Shown here in pieces: positions 7,879 to 16,885 of a stretch of DNA of 64,000 nt. Made by a program: the position numbers and the translations under genes. The stretch lies in NCBI GenBank assembly GCA_050293885.1, contig JBNKNO010000003.1, forward strand, positions 1-64,000, read 5' to 3'. The notes beneath the pieces are model-generated. The model made no database searches, had not been told where the DNA came from, and saw only the letters and a list, made by a program, of their open reading frames with translations. Source of the DNA: Nitrogeniibacter sp050293885 (GTDB taxonomy: Bacteria > Pseudomonadota > Gammaproteobacteria > Burkholderiales > Rhodocyclaceae). The stretch's first letter is position 1. Each line of letters opens with the position of its first letter.

Positions 7879-9095
7879 GTGTCCTCCCGGGCAAACACGA
7901 GGCTGGCGTTGGTGCCGCCGAAGCCGAAGGAATTCGACAGCACGCGGCGCAGCCGCGCCGGTTCGCTTTTGCGCTGCAGGCGAATCGGGATGTTCGGGTC
8001 GGGGGTGCGCACCCCGACGTTGCCGGGGAGCAGACCGTCGTCGAGCGCGATGGCGCTGATCACCGCTTCGAGGCCACCGGCCGCGCCCAGGGTGTGGCCG
8101 GTGGCGCCTTTGGTCGAGCTGGCGGGCACGCGCATGCCGAACAGCTCGGCCACCGCCTTGCCTTCGGCGGCGTCGTTGCTGGGGGTGCCGGTGCCGTGCA
8201 GGTTGATGTAGTCGATCGCATCCGGCGCCAGCCCGGCACGACCGAGGGCGGCCTGCATGGCCTGGTGAGCACCGCGGCCTTCGGGTTGCGGTGAAGACAT
8301 GTGGTGCGCATCGCTCGATTCGCCGTAGCCGAGCAGCACGATGCCGTGCCGGCCGGCTGGTGTGCGTTCGAGCAAGCCGAACGCGGCCGCCTCGCCAATC
8401 GAGATACCGTTCCGGTCGGCGTCGTAGGGGCGGCACGCCTCGGGGGCGAGCAGTTCGAGCGAGTTGAAACCGTACAAAGTGGTCAGGCAGAGCGAATCGA
8501 CACCGCCGACCACGGCCGCGTCGATCACCCCGGCGTCGATCATCCGCGCCGCGGCCGCGAACACCTTGGCGCTGGACGAGCAGGCGGACGACACCACGAA
8601 TGCGGGGCCGCGAAGACCCGCCGCGGCGCGCACGAACTCGCCCACCGAGAACACGTTGTGCGTGCCCCGGTAGTTGTAGTCGGTCGGCAGGCTGCCGTTG
8701 TGTGGATCGCGTTGCCGATAGGCCAGTTCGGTGTCGAGAATGCCCGCCGTGCTGGTGCCCAGAAACACGCCGATGCGTTGCGGGCTGTAGCGCTCGGCGG
8801 CCTCGCGGACGGCGTCGAAGAAGCCGTCCTGTTGCAGCCCGAGCCAAGCCAGCCGGTTGTTGCGGCAGTTGTACTGCGACAGGTCGGGCGGCAGACGCAC
8901 GGCGTCCACGTCCGTCACTTCGCCGACCCAGGTGGGCAGATCCACGGTCTCGAAGGCGCACGGCGCAAGGCCGCCGCGGGTGGTTTCCAGTGCCAGCCGC
9001 ATCGGCGTCAGGCCGGTGCCGATGCAACTGGTGGCAGTGTAGTGGCTCAGGTGAAGTGGAATCACGTCGATGCCCGGCAAGAGGGTATGTGGCAT
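7875..9095 (-). CDS. Beta-ketoacyl-ACP synthase (ApeO-like) elongating the polyene
   Basis: This 406-residue condensing enzyme keeps the triad: Cys in SSACSSSA near residue 171, His in LHGTGTPSND near 299 and His in GATGHTLGAAG near 333. With the chain-length factor just downstream it should perform malonyl-ACP condensation. A 104-base spacer lies upstream and holds a hairpin ending about 5 bases before ATG 9095. No Shine-Dalgarno is evident, unlike the coupled genes around it. Confidence 0.88.
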   Translation of the reverse strand: MPHTLLPGIDVIPLHLSHYTATSCIGTGLTPMRLALETTRGGLAPCAFETVDLPTWVGEVTDVDAVRLPPDLSQYNCRNNRLAWLGLQQDGFFDAVREAAERYSPQRIGVFLGTSTAGILDTELAYRQRDPHNGSLPTDYNYRGTHNVFSVGEFVRAAAGLRGPAFVVSSACSSSAKVFAAAARMIDAGVIDAAVVGGVDSLCLTTLYGFNSLELLAPEACRPYDADRNGISIGEAAAFGLLERTPAGRHGIVLLGYGESSDAHHMSSPQPEGRGAHQAMQAALGRAGLAPDAIDYINLHGTGTPSNDAAEGKAVAELFGMRVPASSTKGATGHTLGAAGGLEAVISAIALDDGLLPGNVGVRTPDPNIPIRLQRKSEPARLRRVLSNSFGFGGTNASLVFAREDT

Positions 9096-9099
9096 TTTA

Positions 9100-9119
9100 G
9101 CCCGGATTTTTCACCGGGC
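9100..9119 (-). other. Hairpin directly upstream of the ApeO-like start codon
   Basis: GCCCGG at 9100-9105 and CCGGGC at 9114-9119 form a 6-bp GC stem with an 8-base loop in the minus-strand transcript, ending 5 bases before the ATG. There is no U-tract, so it is not a classical terminator. It could limit or time initiation of the ketosynthase. Confidence 0.4.
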
Positions 9120-9199
9120 CAGCCTCTGGTGCGAAGGAAAACTGCATATCCGCATGATTTGCGCGTCATGAAAGTCTGCGTCGATTCGAATGGCTTGTG

Positions 9200-9922
9200 C
9201 TAGTCCGCGCCCTGGGCGTGCCGCGCGATCAGCAGCACATTGGCAAACGGTGTGCCGGCGCTCATGGGCAAGACCTCGACTGACAACTGGCGGGCCTGTA
9301 GCGCCTCGACCCATTCGTCGCGGCGGCGGCAATGCAGATGGGCGTAGCGCTGGCGTCGGCTCAGGGCCATGAGGCGGTCGACAATGCGACCAAGGCGGCT
9401 GCGCCAGTGTGCGCTGGCGTCGCCGACGCGCAGCAACAGGCAGCCGTCCGTCGTCAGGCTTCGGCAGACGCGGTCGAGCACGTGCTCCTGCTGTGAGCGG
9501 TCGAGGTAGTGAAGGACGTCGAGGATCACGATGCGCTCGGCCGGACCAAACGCGTGCTGGCAGATGTCGGCGCAGTCCACCTGCGCATTGGCGGGCAGTG
9601 CGTCGACGCTGCGGGCGACGTCGCGTGCTGAAATTTCGATGCCAAGGTAGTGGGTGAAGCGCGCGACCGCCGGCCACGGCGTCGGCCCCGCCCCCTGCGC
9701 TTGCAGGGTGTGTGCGGCGTTCAGCCAGTTGGCCAGCAGCCCTTGGCCGCAGCCCAGATCGACAATGCGGGTGGGGGTGGCAAACAGGCCGCTTGCCAGC
9801 AGCGCGGCGAACACCGGGTCGTGTCGCAACTTGCCGCGCGCGAAATGCCAGGCAAAACGTCCCTTGTGACGATAGGGCGCAGCCGCCCGGTCGACCAGCG
9901 CGGTGATCTCGGACGTGCTCAT
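9200..9922 (-). CDS. SAM-dependent methyltransferase of the pigment cluster
   Basis: The 240-residue class I methyltransferase shows the SAM-binding glycine loop as VDLGCGQGLLA near residue 55. Post-I and later motifs follow as GIEIS and ILDVLHYLD. ATG 9922 overlaps the deacetylase stop by 4 bases. Aryl polyenes and xanthomonadins are often methylated on the ring or at its hydroxyl group, which is the likely role. The target atom cannot be deduced. Confidence 0.8.
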   Translation of the reverse strand: MSTSEITALVDRAAAPYRHKGRFAWHFARGKLRHDPVFAALLASGLFATPTRIVDLGCGQGLLANWLNAAHTLQAQGAGPTPWPAVARFTHYLGIEISARDVARSVDALPANAQVDCADICQHAFGPAERIVILDVLHYLDRSQQEHVLDRVCRSLTTDGCLLLRVGDASAHWRSRLGRIVDRLMALSRRQRYAHLHCRRRDEWVEALQARQLSVEVLPMSAGTPFANVLLIARHAQGAD

Positions 9923-10740
9923 GACAAGGCGTGCGACAGCGTGACCGGCTTCAGCCCGGCATCGCGGCATCGGGCAAGGAGCGCCGGCAATACGGCGACA
10001 ATGATCGGCGCGCCACTGTGCTTGTCACGTGCGGCGTGGCCGTCGTGCAAGAGCAGGATGTCGCCGGCGGCCAGGCCGGCCGTCAAGCGTGCCAGCACCG
10101 TTTGCGCATCGGGCGCGCGGGTGTCGAAACCGCGCCGTGTCCAGCTTGCCAGCCGCAGGCCCATGCGTGCGAGCACGGGTTCGAGAAAGGGGTTGCGCAG
10201 TCCGGCCGGGGCGCGAAAGAAGCACGGCGTGCGGCCGCTGATGTCGGCCAGCGTCGTTTGTGCGGCACCGATTTCGCGTGCGAAGCCGCGTGGGCCGAGC
10301 AAGGAAAACTGGTGACGGTGGTGCTCGCTGTGGTTCTCGATCTCGTGCCCTCGGCGCACGATCTCGCGGGCCAGCTCGGGGTGCGCGCGCGCCTGCGTGC
10401 CGATGCAGAAGAAGGTGGCCTTGGCGTCGTGAGCGTCGAGCAGATCGAGCACGGCGGGGGTGACCGTCGGGTCGGGGCCGTCGTCGATGGTGATGGCAAT
10501 CTCGCCGCGGGCCGCGGCGGCGGCGGGCAGCCGGGTCCAGTTGGGCCCCAGCCACTGGCTGCGCGGCCACAGACCGACGGCGGTGAGCACGGCGTGATTG
10601 CCGATAAGCGCCGCGACCGGCCAGGGCCAGTGCAGCGGGGCGATCAACAGCGCCGCGAGCGCGAGTAGATGGATCGCCGCCGTCAGCCACAGCAGTGCGC
10701 CGGGGCGCCAGCGGCGCGGGGGGAGCGTCGCGGCCGTCAT
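9919..10740 (-). CDS. Membrane-anchored polysaccharide deacetylase (NodB domain)
   Basis: The 273-residue protein has two or three hydrophobic helices (about residues 15-60), then a NodB-type domain. That domain has the metal-binding TIDDGPD motif near residue 90, the H-x3-H block as HSEHHRH, and RAPAGLRNP. Such carbohydrate esterase family 4 enzymes remove acetyl groups from N-acetyl sugars at the cell surface. It overlaps both neighbours by 4 bases. It may trim a sugar added by the cluster glycosyltransferase, but that is inference from context. Confidence 0.8.
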   Translation of the reverse strand: MTAATLPPRRWRPGALLWLTAAIHLLALAALLIAPLHWPWPVAALIGNHAVLTAVGLWPRSQWLGPNWTRLPAAAAARGEIAITIDDGPDPTVTPAVLDLLDAHDAKATFFCIGTQARAHPELAREIVRRGHEIENHSEHHRHQFSLLGPRGFAREIGAAQTTLADISGRTPCFFRAPAGLRNPFLEPVLARMGLRLASWTRRGFDTRAPDAQTVLARLTAGLAAGDILLLHDGHAARDKHSGAPIIVAVLPALLARCRDAGLKPVTLSHALS

Positions 10741-11351
10741 CGGCCCAGCCCCGCGCCCAGCATGGCCTGCCACAGCCGTCGCCAGGTGGGCCAGTCGTGT
10801 CCGCCCGGCGTGGTATGCACCTGGGTGGGCGGTAGTACGGCCGCCATCAGCGCGTGCCCGCCGGCGAAACGGTCCTGTTCGCCATAGCCGAGCCAGATCG
10901 CCGAGGGCGTGGTGCGGGCAAGCGCTTGCAGCGCGCGCCAGCCACGCAGTTCGCCATCGATTTCCTGCAGCGGCCCGGGCGTCCACCCGGCCAGTCCCCC
11001 CGACGCCTCGATGGTGCGGGTGATGCTGCGGTTGCCGGGATAGGGGGCGAGTAGCGCCAGCCCGTCGACGGTGCCCGGGTAGGTGTCCTGGTAGGTCATC
11101 GCGGTGAGCGCGCCGATGGAAATGCCGCCGAGCACAATGCGCGCGTGGCCGGCCGCGCGTGCCGGCTGTACCACCTCGGCATGGAGCGCGTGCACCAGCG
11201 AGCCGTCGACCACGGCGTTGAGGTCGGTGGGGTGGGTGCGCAGGGTGAGGCCGGCGGTGGCCGCGAGCGTGTCGAAGCCGTGGGTGACGAAATCGGCCGG
11301 CGTGTCGTAGGCGCCGGGGAGCAGGATGACGAGCGTGTCGTCCCGGCTCAT
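10737..11351 (-). CDS. Alpha/beta hydrolase (possible chain-release thioesterase or esterase)
   Basis: The 204-residue protein has the nucleophile elbow GISIG near residue 96, an oxyanion-like LPGAYD start, Asp in YGEQDRF and His in GGHDWP, so the Ser-Asp-His triad is intact. No 4HBT hotdog thioesterase of the ApeK kind is seen in this cluster, so this enzyme is a candidate for releasing or transferring the finished chain. Both junctions are 4-base overlaps. Confidence 0.75.
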   Translation of the reverse strand: MSRDDTLVILLPGAYDTPADFVTHGFDTLAATAGLTLRTHPTDLNAVVDGSLVHALHAEVVQPARAAGHARIVLGGISIGALTAMTYQDTYPGTVDGLALLAPYPGNRSITRTIEASGGLAGWTPGPLQEIDGELRGWRALQALARTTPSAIWLGYGEQDRFAGGHALMAAVLPPTQVHTTPGGHDWPTWRRLWQAMLGAGLGR

Positions 11352-13681
11352 GGGCGGCGCTCGGGGGCGGTGGGATGCATGATCGCCGAGAAGGCCAGCG
11401 ACAGCAGCGCGCCGGGGCCGACGACGATGCCGATGGCGTGCAGTACCGGCACCGACGACAGCGCGAGGATGCCGAAACCGGCCAGCGTGGTCAGATTGGC
11501 CACCATCAGCGAGGCCAGGGTGCGCAGCGGCGGCCCGTGCGAGCCTCGATCGCCGGCGTCGAAGAACAAGGCGTAGTTGGAGCCCACCGCCACCACCAGC
11601 AACATGCCGACCAGGTGCAACAGCGTGAGCCGCTCGCCGGCCAGATTGAGCGTGCCGATGACCACCACCACCGCAGCGGCCAGCGGCAGCGCGAGTCGCA
11701 GCAGGCGGGCCGGTTGGCGCAGCGCGAGGGCGAGCAGCACCACAATGGCAAGAACACCGCCGCCGGCGGCCACGCGGGCTTCGTGCAGGTAGCCGGCATA
11801 CAGCCTTTCCGATTCGGACTTGATGTCCACGAACACCGCGTCGGGTACGCCACTGCGGCTCAGTGCGCGGCGGATGGCGGCTTGGTCGATCGGTTGGCCG
11901 TCGTCGGGCGCGCGCACCGGCAGCAGTGCGCGCCAGCGCGATCCGTGATGGATCAGCATGGCGTCCACGGCCAGCGCCAGCGAGGTGCCGTCCAGCGCTT
12001 GCCGGGTCAGCGGGGCGGCGTCGCGGGCGCGGGCCACGTCGTCGACGAAGGGGTCGAGGCGCTCGGCGCGTAGCGGCAGGCCGGTGGTGGCTTCAGCGAG
12101 GCGCGCGCGCAAGGTGGCCGCGTCGGGCAGGCTGTCGATGCGTGCCTGTTGGGTGGCGCGGCTGGGCAGGAAGCGGGCCGGGCTGTCGAAGCCGCCGATG
12201 CGCCCTGCCCGCGCGAGGGGATCGAGCACCGCGCCCAGCGTTTCGGCACGCGACAGCGCGGCGTCGGCACTGTCGGCGGAGGCGACCACGAGGAAGCGCA
12301 CATCGGGGGCCGGCAGGTCGCGCCGCAGGCTGGCATCGAGTGCCTGGTCGGCGTCGGGCACCGGGCTGAGCGCGCCCAACTCGTGATGCCACAGCTGATC
12401 GCGGTGCATGAAGAGCACGCCGGCGGCGATCACACTGGCGATGAGTGGCAGCCAGCGCAAGGTGCGGCCATGGCGCATCAGCGTCGCCAGTGCGTACCCG
12501 AGCGCGCTCACGTCGCGAATCCGGAAGCGCGCCGGCGTGAGCGCGGGCAGCACGAAGCGGGTGGTGAGCACCGCCACCGTGAGCCCGCTCATCGAGAACA
12601 GGCCGACCTGCGCCAGCCCCGGAAAGCCCGACAGCAGCAGCGCGGCGAAACCGCACAGCGAGGTCAGCACGCCGAGGCGGATGGTGCGCCAGAAGCGCTC
12701 GTTGTTCGATCCGTCGCGCTGAATGAAGTAGTAGATGGCGTAATCGACGGCTTCGCCAATGAGCGTGATGCCGAAGCCGAGGGTGATGCCGTGCACACTG
12801 CCGAAGCCGAGACTGACCGCCACGATGCCGGCCAGTGCGCCAGTGACCACCGGCGCGAGCCCGAGCAGCAGGGCCACCGGCGAGCGGTAGACGACGAGTA
12901 GCAAGGTGATGATGAGGCCGATGCCGATCATCGACAGGCGGGTGACTTCGTCCTTGATGATGGCGCGGGCATTGACCGCGAACACGCCGGGGCCGGAGAC
13001 CAGTAGCGTGAGCGCGTGCGCATCGGGCGTATCGCGCAGTTCGGCAAAGCGGGCGCGCAGTGTCTCGATGGCGGTGGCCTGGCCGTCGGTGTCGGCGCCC
13101 GATGCGGCGGCGGTGACCAGCAGCAGACTGCGTTTGCCGTCGCGCGAGGTCCACGGCCCGGCGTGCGCCGGCACCGTCTGGTATCGGCTGAAGTGTTCGA
13201 TGACGTGCAGCGTTTCGGCGGTGGGGTCGCGCGTCATGATGGGCTTGAGCAGCAGGCCGGCGGAGGAGGTGAGCAAGTCGATGCTCTCGCCAATGGCGGC
13301 ATGCAGGCCGTCGGCGCTGAAGCGTTCGGGGCGCACGTCCGGGCTGAGTCGGTAGCGGTGCGCAAACAGCCATTGCTGGTCGGCCTCGGTGCCGATGGAC
13401 TCGCCATTGCTGACGGCCACGAACAGGGGGGAGGCGCGCAGCGCGTCGGCCAGTGCGCGCGAGGCCTGGGCGCGGGTGTCGGCGTCGGCGCCTTCGATGC
13501 CGACCAGCAACATGCGCGAGGCAATGCCGTCGCGCAGCAGGTCGACCAGCAGCGCTTGTTCTTCGGTGGGCGCGCTGGGCAGGAAGGCGGAGAGGTCGGC
13601 GGTGAAACGGGCGCGGGTGACGCCCAACACGCAGGCGGCCAGCACGATCAGCCAGAGGATGATCGGGAGGCGACGGTTCAT
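11348..13681 (-). CDS. MMPL/RND-type exporter of the aryl polyene
   Basis: The 777-residue transporter begins with a transmembrane helix and a large periplasmic loop. A helix block around residues 255-400 and a second loop-plus-helix block in the C-terminal half follow, the two-fold RND/MMPL plan. The helix block contains GITLGFGITLIGEAVDYAIYY, matching the conserved charged-helix region. Aryl polyene and xanthomonadin clusters regularly encode such an exporter, thought to lift the lipid-linked pigment towards the outer membrane. It overlaps the LolA-like gene and the hydrolase gene by 4 bases each. Confidence 0.87.
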   Translation of the reverse strand: MNRRLPIILWLIVLAACVLGVTRARFTADLSAFLPSAPTEEQALLVDLLRDGIASRMLLVGIEGADADTRAQASRALADALRASPLFVAVSNGESIGTEADQQWLFAHRYRLSPDVRPERFSADGLHAAIGESIDLLTSSAGLLLKPIMTRDPTAETLHVIEHFSRYQTVPAHAGPWTSRDGKRSLLLVTAAASGADTDGQATAIETLRARFAELRDTPDAHALTLLVSGPGVFAVNARAIIKDEVTRLSMIGIGLIITLLLVVYRSPVALLLGLAPVVTGALAGIVAVSLGFGSVHGITLGFGITLIGEAVDYAIYYFIQRDGSNNERFWRTIRLGVLTSLCGFAALLLSGFPGLAQVGLFSMSGLTVAVLTTRFVLPALTPARFRIRDVSALGYALATLMRHGRTLRWLPLIASVIAAGVLFMHRDQLWHHELGALSPVPDADQALDASLRRDLPAPDVRFLVVASADSADAALSRAETLGAVLDPLARAGRIGGFDSPARFLPSRATQQARIDSLPDAATLRARLAEATTGLPLRAERLDPFVDDVARARDAAPLTRQALDGTSLALAVDAMLIHHGSRWRALLPVRAPDDGQPIDQAAIRRALSRSGVPDAVFVDIKSESERLYAGYLHEARVAAGGGVLAIVVLLALALRQPARLLRLALPLAAAVVVVIGTLNLAGERLTLLHLVGMLLVVAVGSNYALFFDAGDRGSHGPPLRTLASLMVANLTTLAGFGILALSSVPVLHAIGIVVGPGALLSLAFSAIMHPTAPERRP

Positions 13682-14271
13682 GGGGTGCGTGAGATCGGGG
13701 TGATCTGCATCACCGAGCGGTCGCCGTCCGCCAGCAGGATTTCAACCGTGTCGATCTGGCCGTCGTGGCCCTCGATGCGGATGCGCAGCACGAGTTCGGT
13801 GATCTTCGGATCGGCGGGCGACAGGTCGAGTGTCCACGCCGATCGGGCGCCGCTCAGGCCCAGTCGGTAGTTGCGCTCGAGCGCCGCGCGATCGCCCGCC
13901 AGCGTACTGCGGATGCTTTCGATGAGGGCCGCGGCGTCGGGATAGTCGCGCAAATCCATGTGCAGGCTGCCCGATTCCCGGGTGAGCGTGAGTGCGCTGC
14001 CGTCGAGCACCATGGATTCTGGTTTCGGCTTGAAGGTGTGGCGTTCGAGGCGGTCGGGCGCCTTGTAGACCAGTTCGCCGGACGACTCGATCGGGGCGTC
14101 GAGCAGCGCGAGGTATTTGCGTTCGACGAAGCGTGCCTTGCCGCCGGTGTTGTGCGACAAGGATTGCATGAGCGTGTCGACGCGCCAGGCGGGCGCCGTT
14201 TGCGCGGCGGTGCCGGGCGCGATCGCGAGGAGCATCAACACCGGGAGGAGGAAACGAAACGCGCGCGTCAT
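13678..14271 (-). CDS. LolA-like periplasmic lipid carrier
   Basis: The 197-residue protein has a clear signal peptide (TRAFRFLLPVLMLLAIAPGTAAQ). Its LolA-like body contains RFVERKYLALLDAPIESSGE and LERHTFKPKPESMVLDG, typical of the outer-membrane lipoprotein carrier relatives found beside MMPL exporters in aryl polyene clusters. It probably ferries the pigment across the periplasm. The closing domain around residues 155-190 is predicted to be beta-strand rich. Confidence 0.82.
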   Translation of the reverse strand: MTRAFRFLLPVLMLLAIAPGTAAQTAPAWRVDTLMQSLSHNTGGKARFVERKYLALLDAPIESSGELVYKAPDRLERHTFKPKPESMVLDGSALTLTRESGSLHMDLRDYPDAAALIESIRSTLAGDRAALERNYRLGLSGARSAWTLDLSPADPKITELVLRIRIEGHDGQIDTVEILLADGDRSVMQITPISRTP

Positions 14272-15200
14272 GCCGTGTCAGTCTGCCAGAAATCGAAGAA
14301 ATTGAACCAGTTGAGCGGCGCGTCGCGGCAGCCGCGTTCGAGCTCGGCCACGTAGGCGTTCATGGCGGTGGCGATGGCATGATCCCGGTCGGCAGGCGCG
14401 ACGTCGGCAAAATCCATCAGCGGCACGAAGCGGATGCGGTAGCGGTTGCCGCCCAGGTAGAGCCCGGCCATGAAAAAGACCGGCTGGCGCAGCATGGCGG
14501 CCATGCGGAATGGCCCGGTGGGCAGGCGCGCGGGCGCGCCAAGCAGCGACAGCTCGCGCGTGTCTTCGTCACCGAGACTGCGGTCGGCCAGCAAGCCGAC
14601 GAGCGCGCCCGACGCGAGCGCATCGCGTACGCGCAACATGGTGTCGACCTGGCCGAGCGGAATGATGTCGGCTGCCGCCGCCGGGTTGATGGCGGCCAGC
14701 GCGGCGTTGATCTTGCGGGCGTTGTCTTCGTACATGGTGAGCGCGATGCGCTGACCGGGAAACTGCCGCCCGAGCGCGCGGGTGACCTCGAAACTGCCCA
14801 GATGGGCGCCAAACAGCAGCGCGCCGCGGTCGGATTCGAGCTGTTTTTGCATCAGCGCTTCGCCTTCGACGGTGATGTCGAACAGCTCGAAGCGGTCGTT
14901 GAGCAGGTACAGGCGGTCGAGAACGGTGGCCGCGAAATGAAAGATGTGACGGGCCGCCGCCAGCCGGCCGGCCGCCCGCCCGGTGACGCGGGCAAGGTAG
15001 TCGCGCGAGGCATGTCGGGCTTGGGCGCCGAAGCAGAAGAAATAGGCGGAGATCGGCCACAGCACCAGGCGCGCGACAGGTCGGCCCAGATGCAGCGCAA
15101 TCCAGCGCATGACGCGCAGCGCGAGCATGTTGCTACGTTCGGGCTGTTGGCGCCAGCGCGCTTTGCCGCTGCTGGTGGGCGCACTTTGGCGAGTGTTCAC
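14268..15200 (-). CDS. LpxL/HtrB-type lipid A acyltransferase family protein
   Basis: The product has about 310 residues. It contains FGAHLGSFEV, a variant of the H-x4-E/D acyltransferase motif, and an N-terminal hydrophobic anchor. I place the start at GTG 15200, which gives a 4-base GTGA overlap with the dehydratase stop like nearly every other junction here. ATG 15206 is possible, and the methionine at MLALR would discard the conserved QPERS lead-in. In aryl polyene clusters this enzyme is thought to move an acyl or polyene chain onto the membrane anchor. Confidence 0.82.
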   Translation of the reverse strand: MNTRQSAPTSSGKARWRQQPERSNMLALRVMRWIALHLGRPVARLVLWPISAYFFCFGAQARHASRDYLARVTGRAAGRLAAARHIFHFAATVLDRLYLLNDRFELFDITVEGEALMQKQLESDRGALLFGAHLGSFEVTRALGRQFPGQRIALTMYEDNARKINAALAAINPAAAADIIPLGQVDTMLRVRDALASGALVGLLADRSLGDEDTRELSLLGAPARLPTGPFRMAAMLRQPVFFMAGLYLGGNRYRIRFVPLMDFADVAPADRDHAIATAMNAYVAELERGCRDAPLNWFNFFDFWQTDTA

Positions 15201-15508
15201 TCGCATGCGTCCGCACGCATGAGGCTGCCGGCCGCGATGAGGCGCTCGCCCGATTCGATGCAAAAATCCAGTGCATTGCCATTGCTCGACGCGCTGAGTG
15301 CGACGCTGAGGGCGTCTCCCGGCGTGGCCGGGTGCACAAACTTGGCCGAGCGGATTGTCCACGCGACCTTGCCGTCGTGCTGGCCGGCGAGGCGGACGAC
15401 TTCGTCCAGCAGCAAGGCGCCGGGCACGATCGGATGGCTCGGAAAGTGGCCGGCGAACACCGGATGGTCGGCGGCGAGGACGATGTCGAAGCGCTCGTGA
15501 GCAATCAT
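15197..15508 (-). CDS. Small hotdog thioester dehydratase (ApeI-like)
   Basis: At 103 residues this is a single hotdog domain. It has the FabA/FabZ-like HPVFAGHFPSHPIVPGA block, containing the catalytic-region His and the conserved G-H-F-P. Together with the ApeP-like protein it supplies dehydration during polyene extension. ATG 15508 overlaps the ligase stop by 4 bases. It shares 15197-15200 with the next gene. Confidence 0.83.
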   Translation of the reverse strand: MIAHERFDIVLAADHPVFAGHFPSHPIVPGALLLDEVVRLAGQHDGKVAWTIRSAKFVHPATPGDALSVALSASSNGNALDFCIESGERLIAAGSLMRADACE

Positions 15509-16866
15509 GGTTGTTTTGCGGCCGTGTCGGGCCGGTGGGTGGCGAGCAGCCCGGCACGGACCTCGCGCGGCAGTTTGCCGGTCGCGTTGCGCGGCAGGTG
15601 GTCGAGCAGGATCAACGGCCGCGGCAGGAACAGCGGATCGATGCGTTCGCGCAAGGCCGTCATCAGTTCGGCCGCGGTGCGCGCCGGGGCGACCGCGAAG
15701 GCCGCCAGCCGCGTGATGCCCTCGTCCGATTCGTCGGGCAGATGAAACGCGGCGTCCTCGACGCCTTCGATGGCCTGCAGTTGCCGATCGAGATAGGCCA
15801 GCGAACTGCGCTTGCCGGCAATGTTGATCAGATCGGTATTGCGCGCGCCCAGACGGAAGCGCCCGGGGCCGGTATGTTCGATCTGATCGCCCATGGGCAC
15901 GGGCGTCTCAATGTGCCCGCCGAACGCCCAGGTGGCTTCGTCGCGGTCTTCGAGGCGGATGTCCGGGAACAGTTGCCAGTCGCGGGTTTGCGTGGTGCGT
16001 CGCGTGGCGATCTGGCCGGTCTCGGTACAGCCGTAGATTTCCATCAACGGCGCATCGAATGCGCTTTCGGCCTGCTGCGCGAGCGCCTCGGACAGCGGCG
16101 CGGTGGCACTGAGCAGCAGGTCGACGGGCGGTGTCGCCTCGCCCGAGCGCAACACCGTGCGTAGATGGTAGGGCGTGGTGACGAGCACGCGGGGGCGTGG
16201 CATCTCGGCCAGCCGGGCGACGATGTCGGCCGGAAAGAAGGCGCGGTCGCCCACGAAGGCGCCGCCGCTTTGGAGCGCCAGCAGAATGGTGGATTCGAAG
16301 CCGTACATGTGCTGCGGCGGCACGGTGCCCAACAGCGTGAACGCCGCCCGGTCGGTACCGCCGAGCCCGAGTTGTCCGGCGGCGGCGCGCGTATTGGCCA
16401 CCAGCTTGCCCCAGGTCTTGGGGTGTGGCACCGGCGTACCGGTCGATCCTGAGGTGAAAACCCACGCGATGAGTCGATCGGCCGGCAGGCAGGGGACTGC
16501 TTCCGCATGGGGCGGGTCGGCGGGCAGATCGTCCGGAAAGACAAATCGCGGCATCGGGCTGGCGACATCGTCCGTGCCGTCGCTGACGACGAAGCTGTCC
16601 GGCGCGAACGCCATCAGCTGGCGGGCGACCTCGGGGGTATAGGTCGAGGGCATCAGGTTGGTACGCCCCGACAGCATGCCGGCGACCAGTGTGACGGCAA
16701 ATCGATAGCGGTCGGTGCACGCGTTGAGCAGATGCCCGCCCGCGGGAAACGCGGCGGCGATGGCGCGCGCATGGCCGAGAAACTGGCGCCGTGAAACCGG
16801 CTCGCCGCCACGGATTGCCACCACCGAATCGTCAGTCGCGTGCGTGAGGAGGGGAAAATCGTGCAT
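15505..16866 (-). CDS. Aryl/acyl-AMP ligase loading the starter (ApeH / XanA2-like)
   Basis: This 453-residue adenylate-forming enzyme shows the P-loop TSGSTGTPVPHPK near residue 142, the A5-like EIYGCTETG and the catalytic lysine in NATGKLPRE near 430. It is shorter than a typical acyl-CoA ligase and matches the ligases that activate hydroxybenzoate or similar aryl acids onto the carrier protein. Its substrate is probably supplied by the chorismatase of the plus-strand operon. An 18-base gap separates it from the membrane protein gene upstream. Confidence 0.86.
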   Translation of the reverse strand: MHDFPLLTHATDDSVVAIRGGEPVSRRQFLGHARAIAAAFPAGGHLLNACTDRYRFAVTLVAGMLSGRTNLMPSTYTPEVARQLMAFAPDSFVVSDGTDDVASPMPRFVFPDDLPADPPHAEAVPCLPADRLIAWVFTSGSTGTPVPHPKTWGKLVANTRAAAGQLGLGGTDRAAFTLLGTVPPQHMYGFESTILLALQSGGAFVGDRAFFPADIVARLAEMPRPRVLVTTPYHLRTVLRSGEATPPVDLLLSATAPLSEALAQQAESAFDAPLMEIYGCTETGQIATRRTTQTRDWQLFPDIRLEDRDEATWAFGGHIETPVPMGDQIEHTGPGRFRLGARNTDLINIAGKRSSLAYLDRQLQAIEGVEDAAFHLPDESDEGITRLAAFAVAPARTAAELMTALRERIDPLFLPRPLILLDHLPRNATGKLPREVRAGLLATHRPDTAAKQP

Positions 16867-16885
16867 GGCGAGTGTGGCCGACAGA

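Noticed and set aside
9100..9119. Terminator inside the pigment operon
   Set aside because: The GC stem has no U-tract on either strand and sits directly before a start codon.
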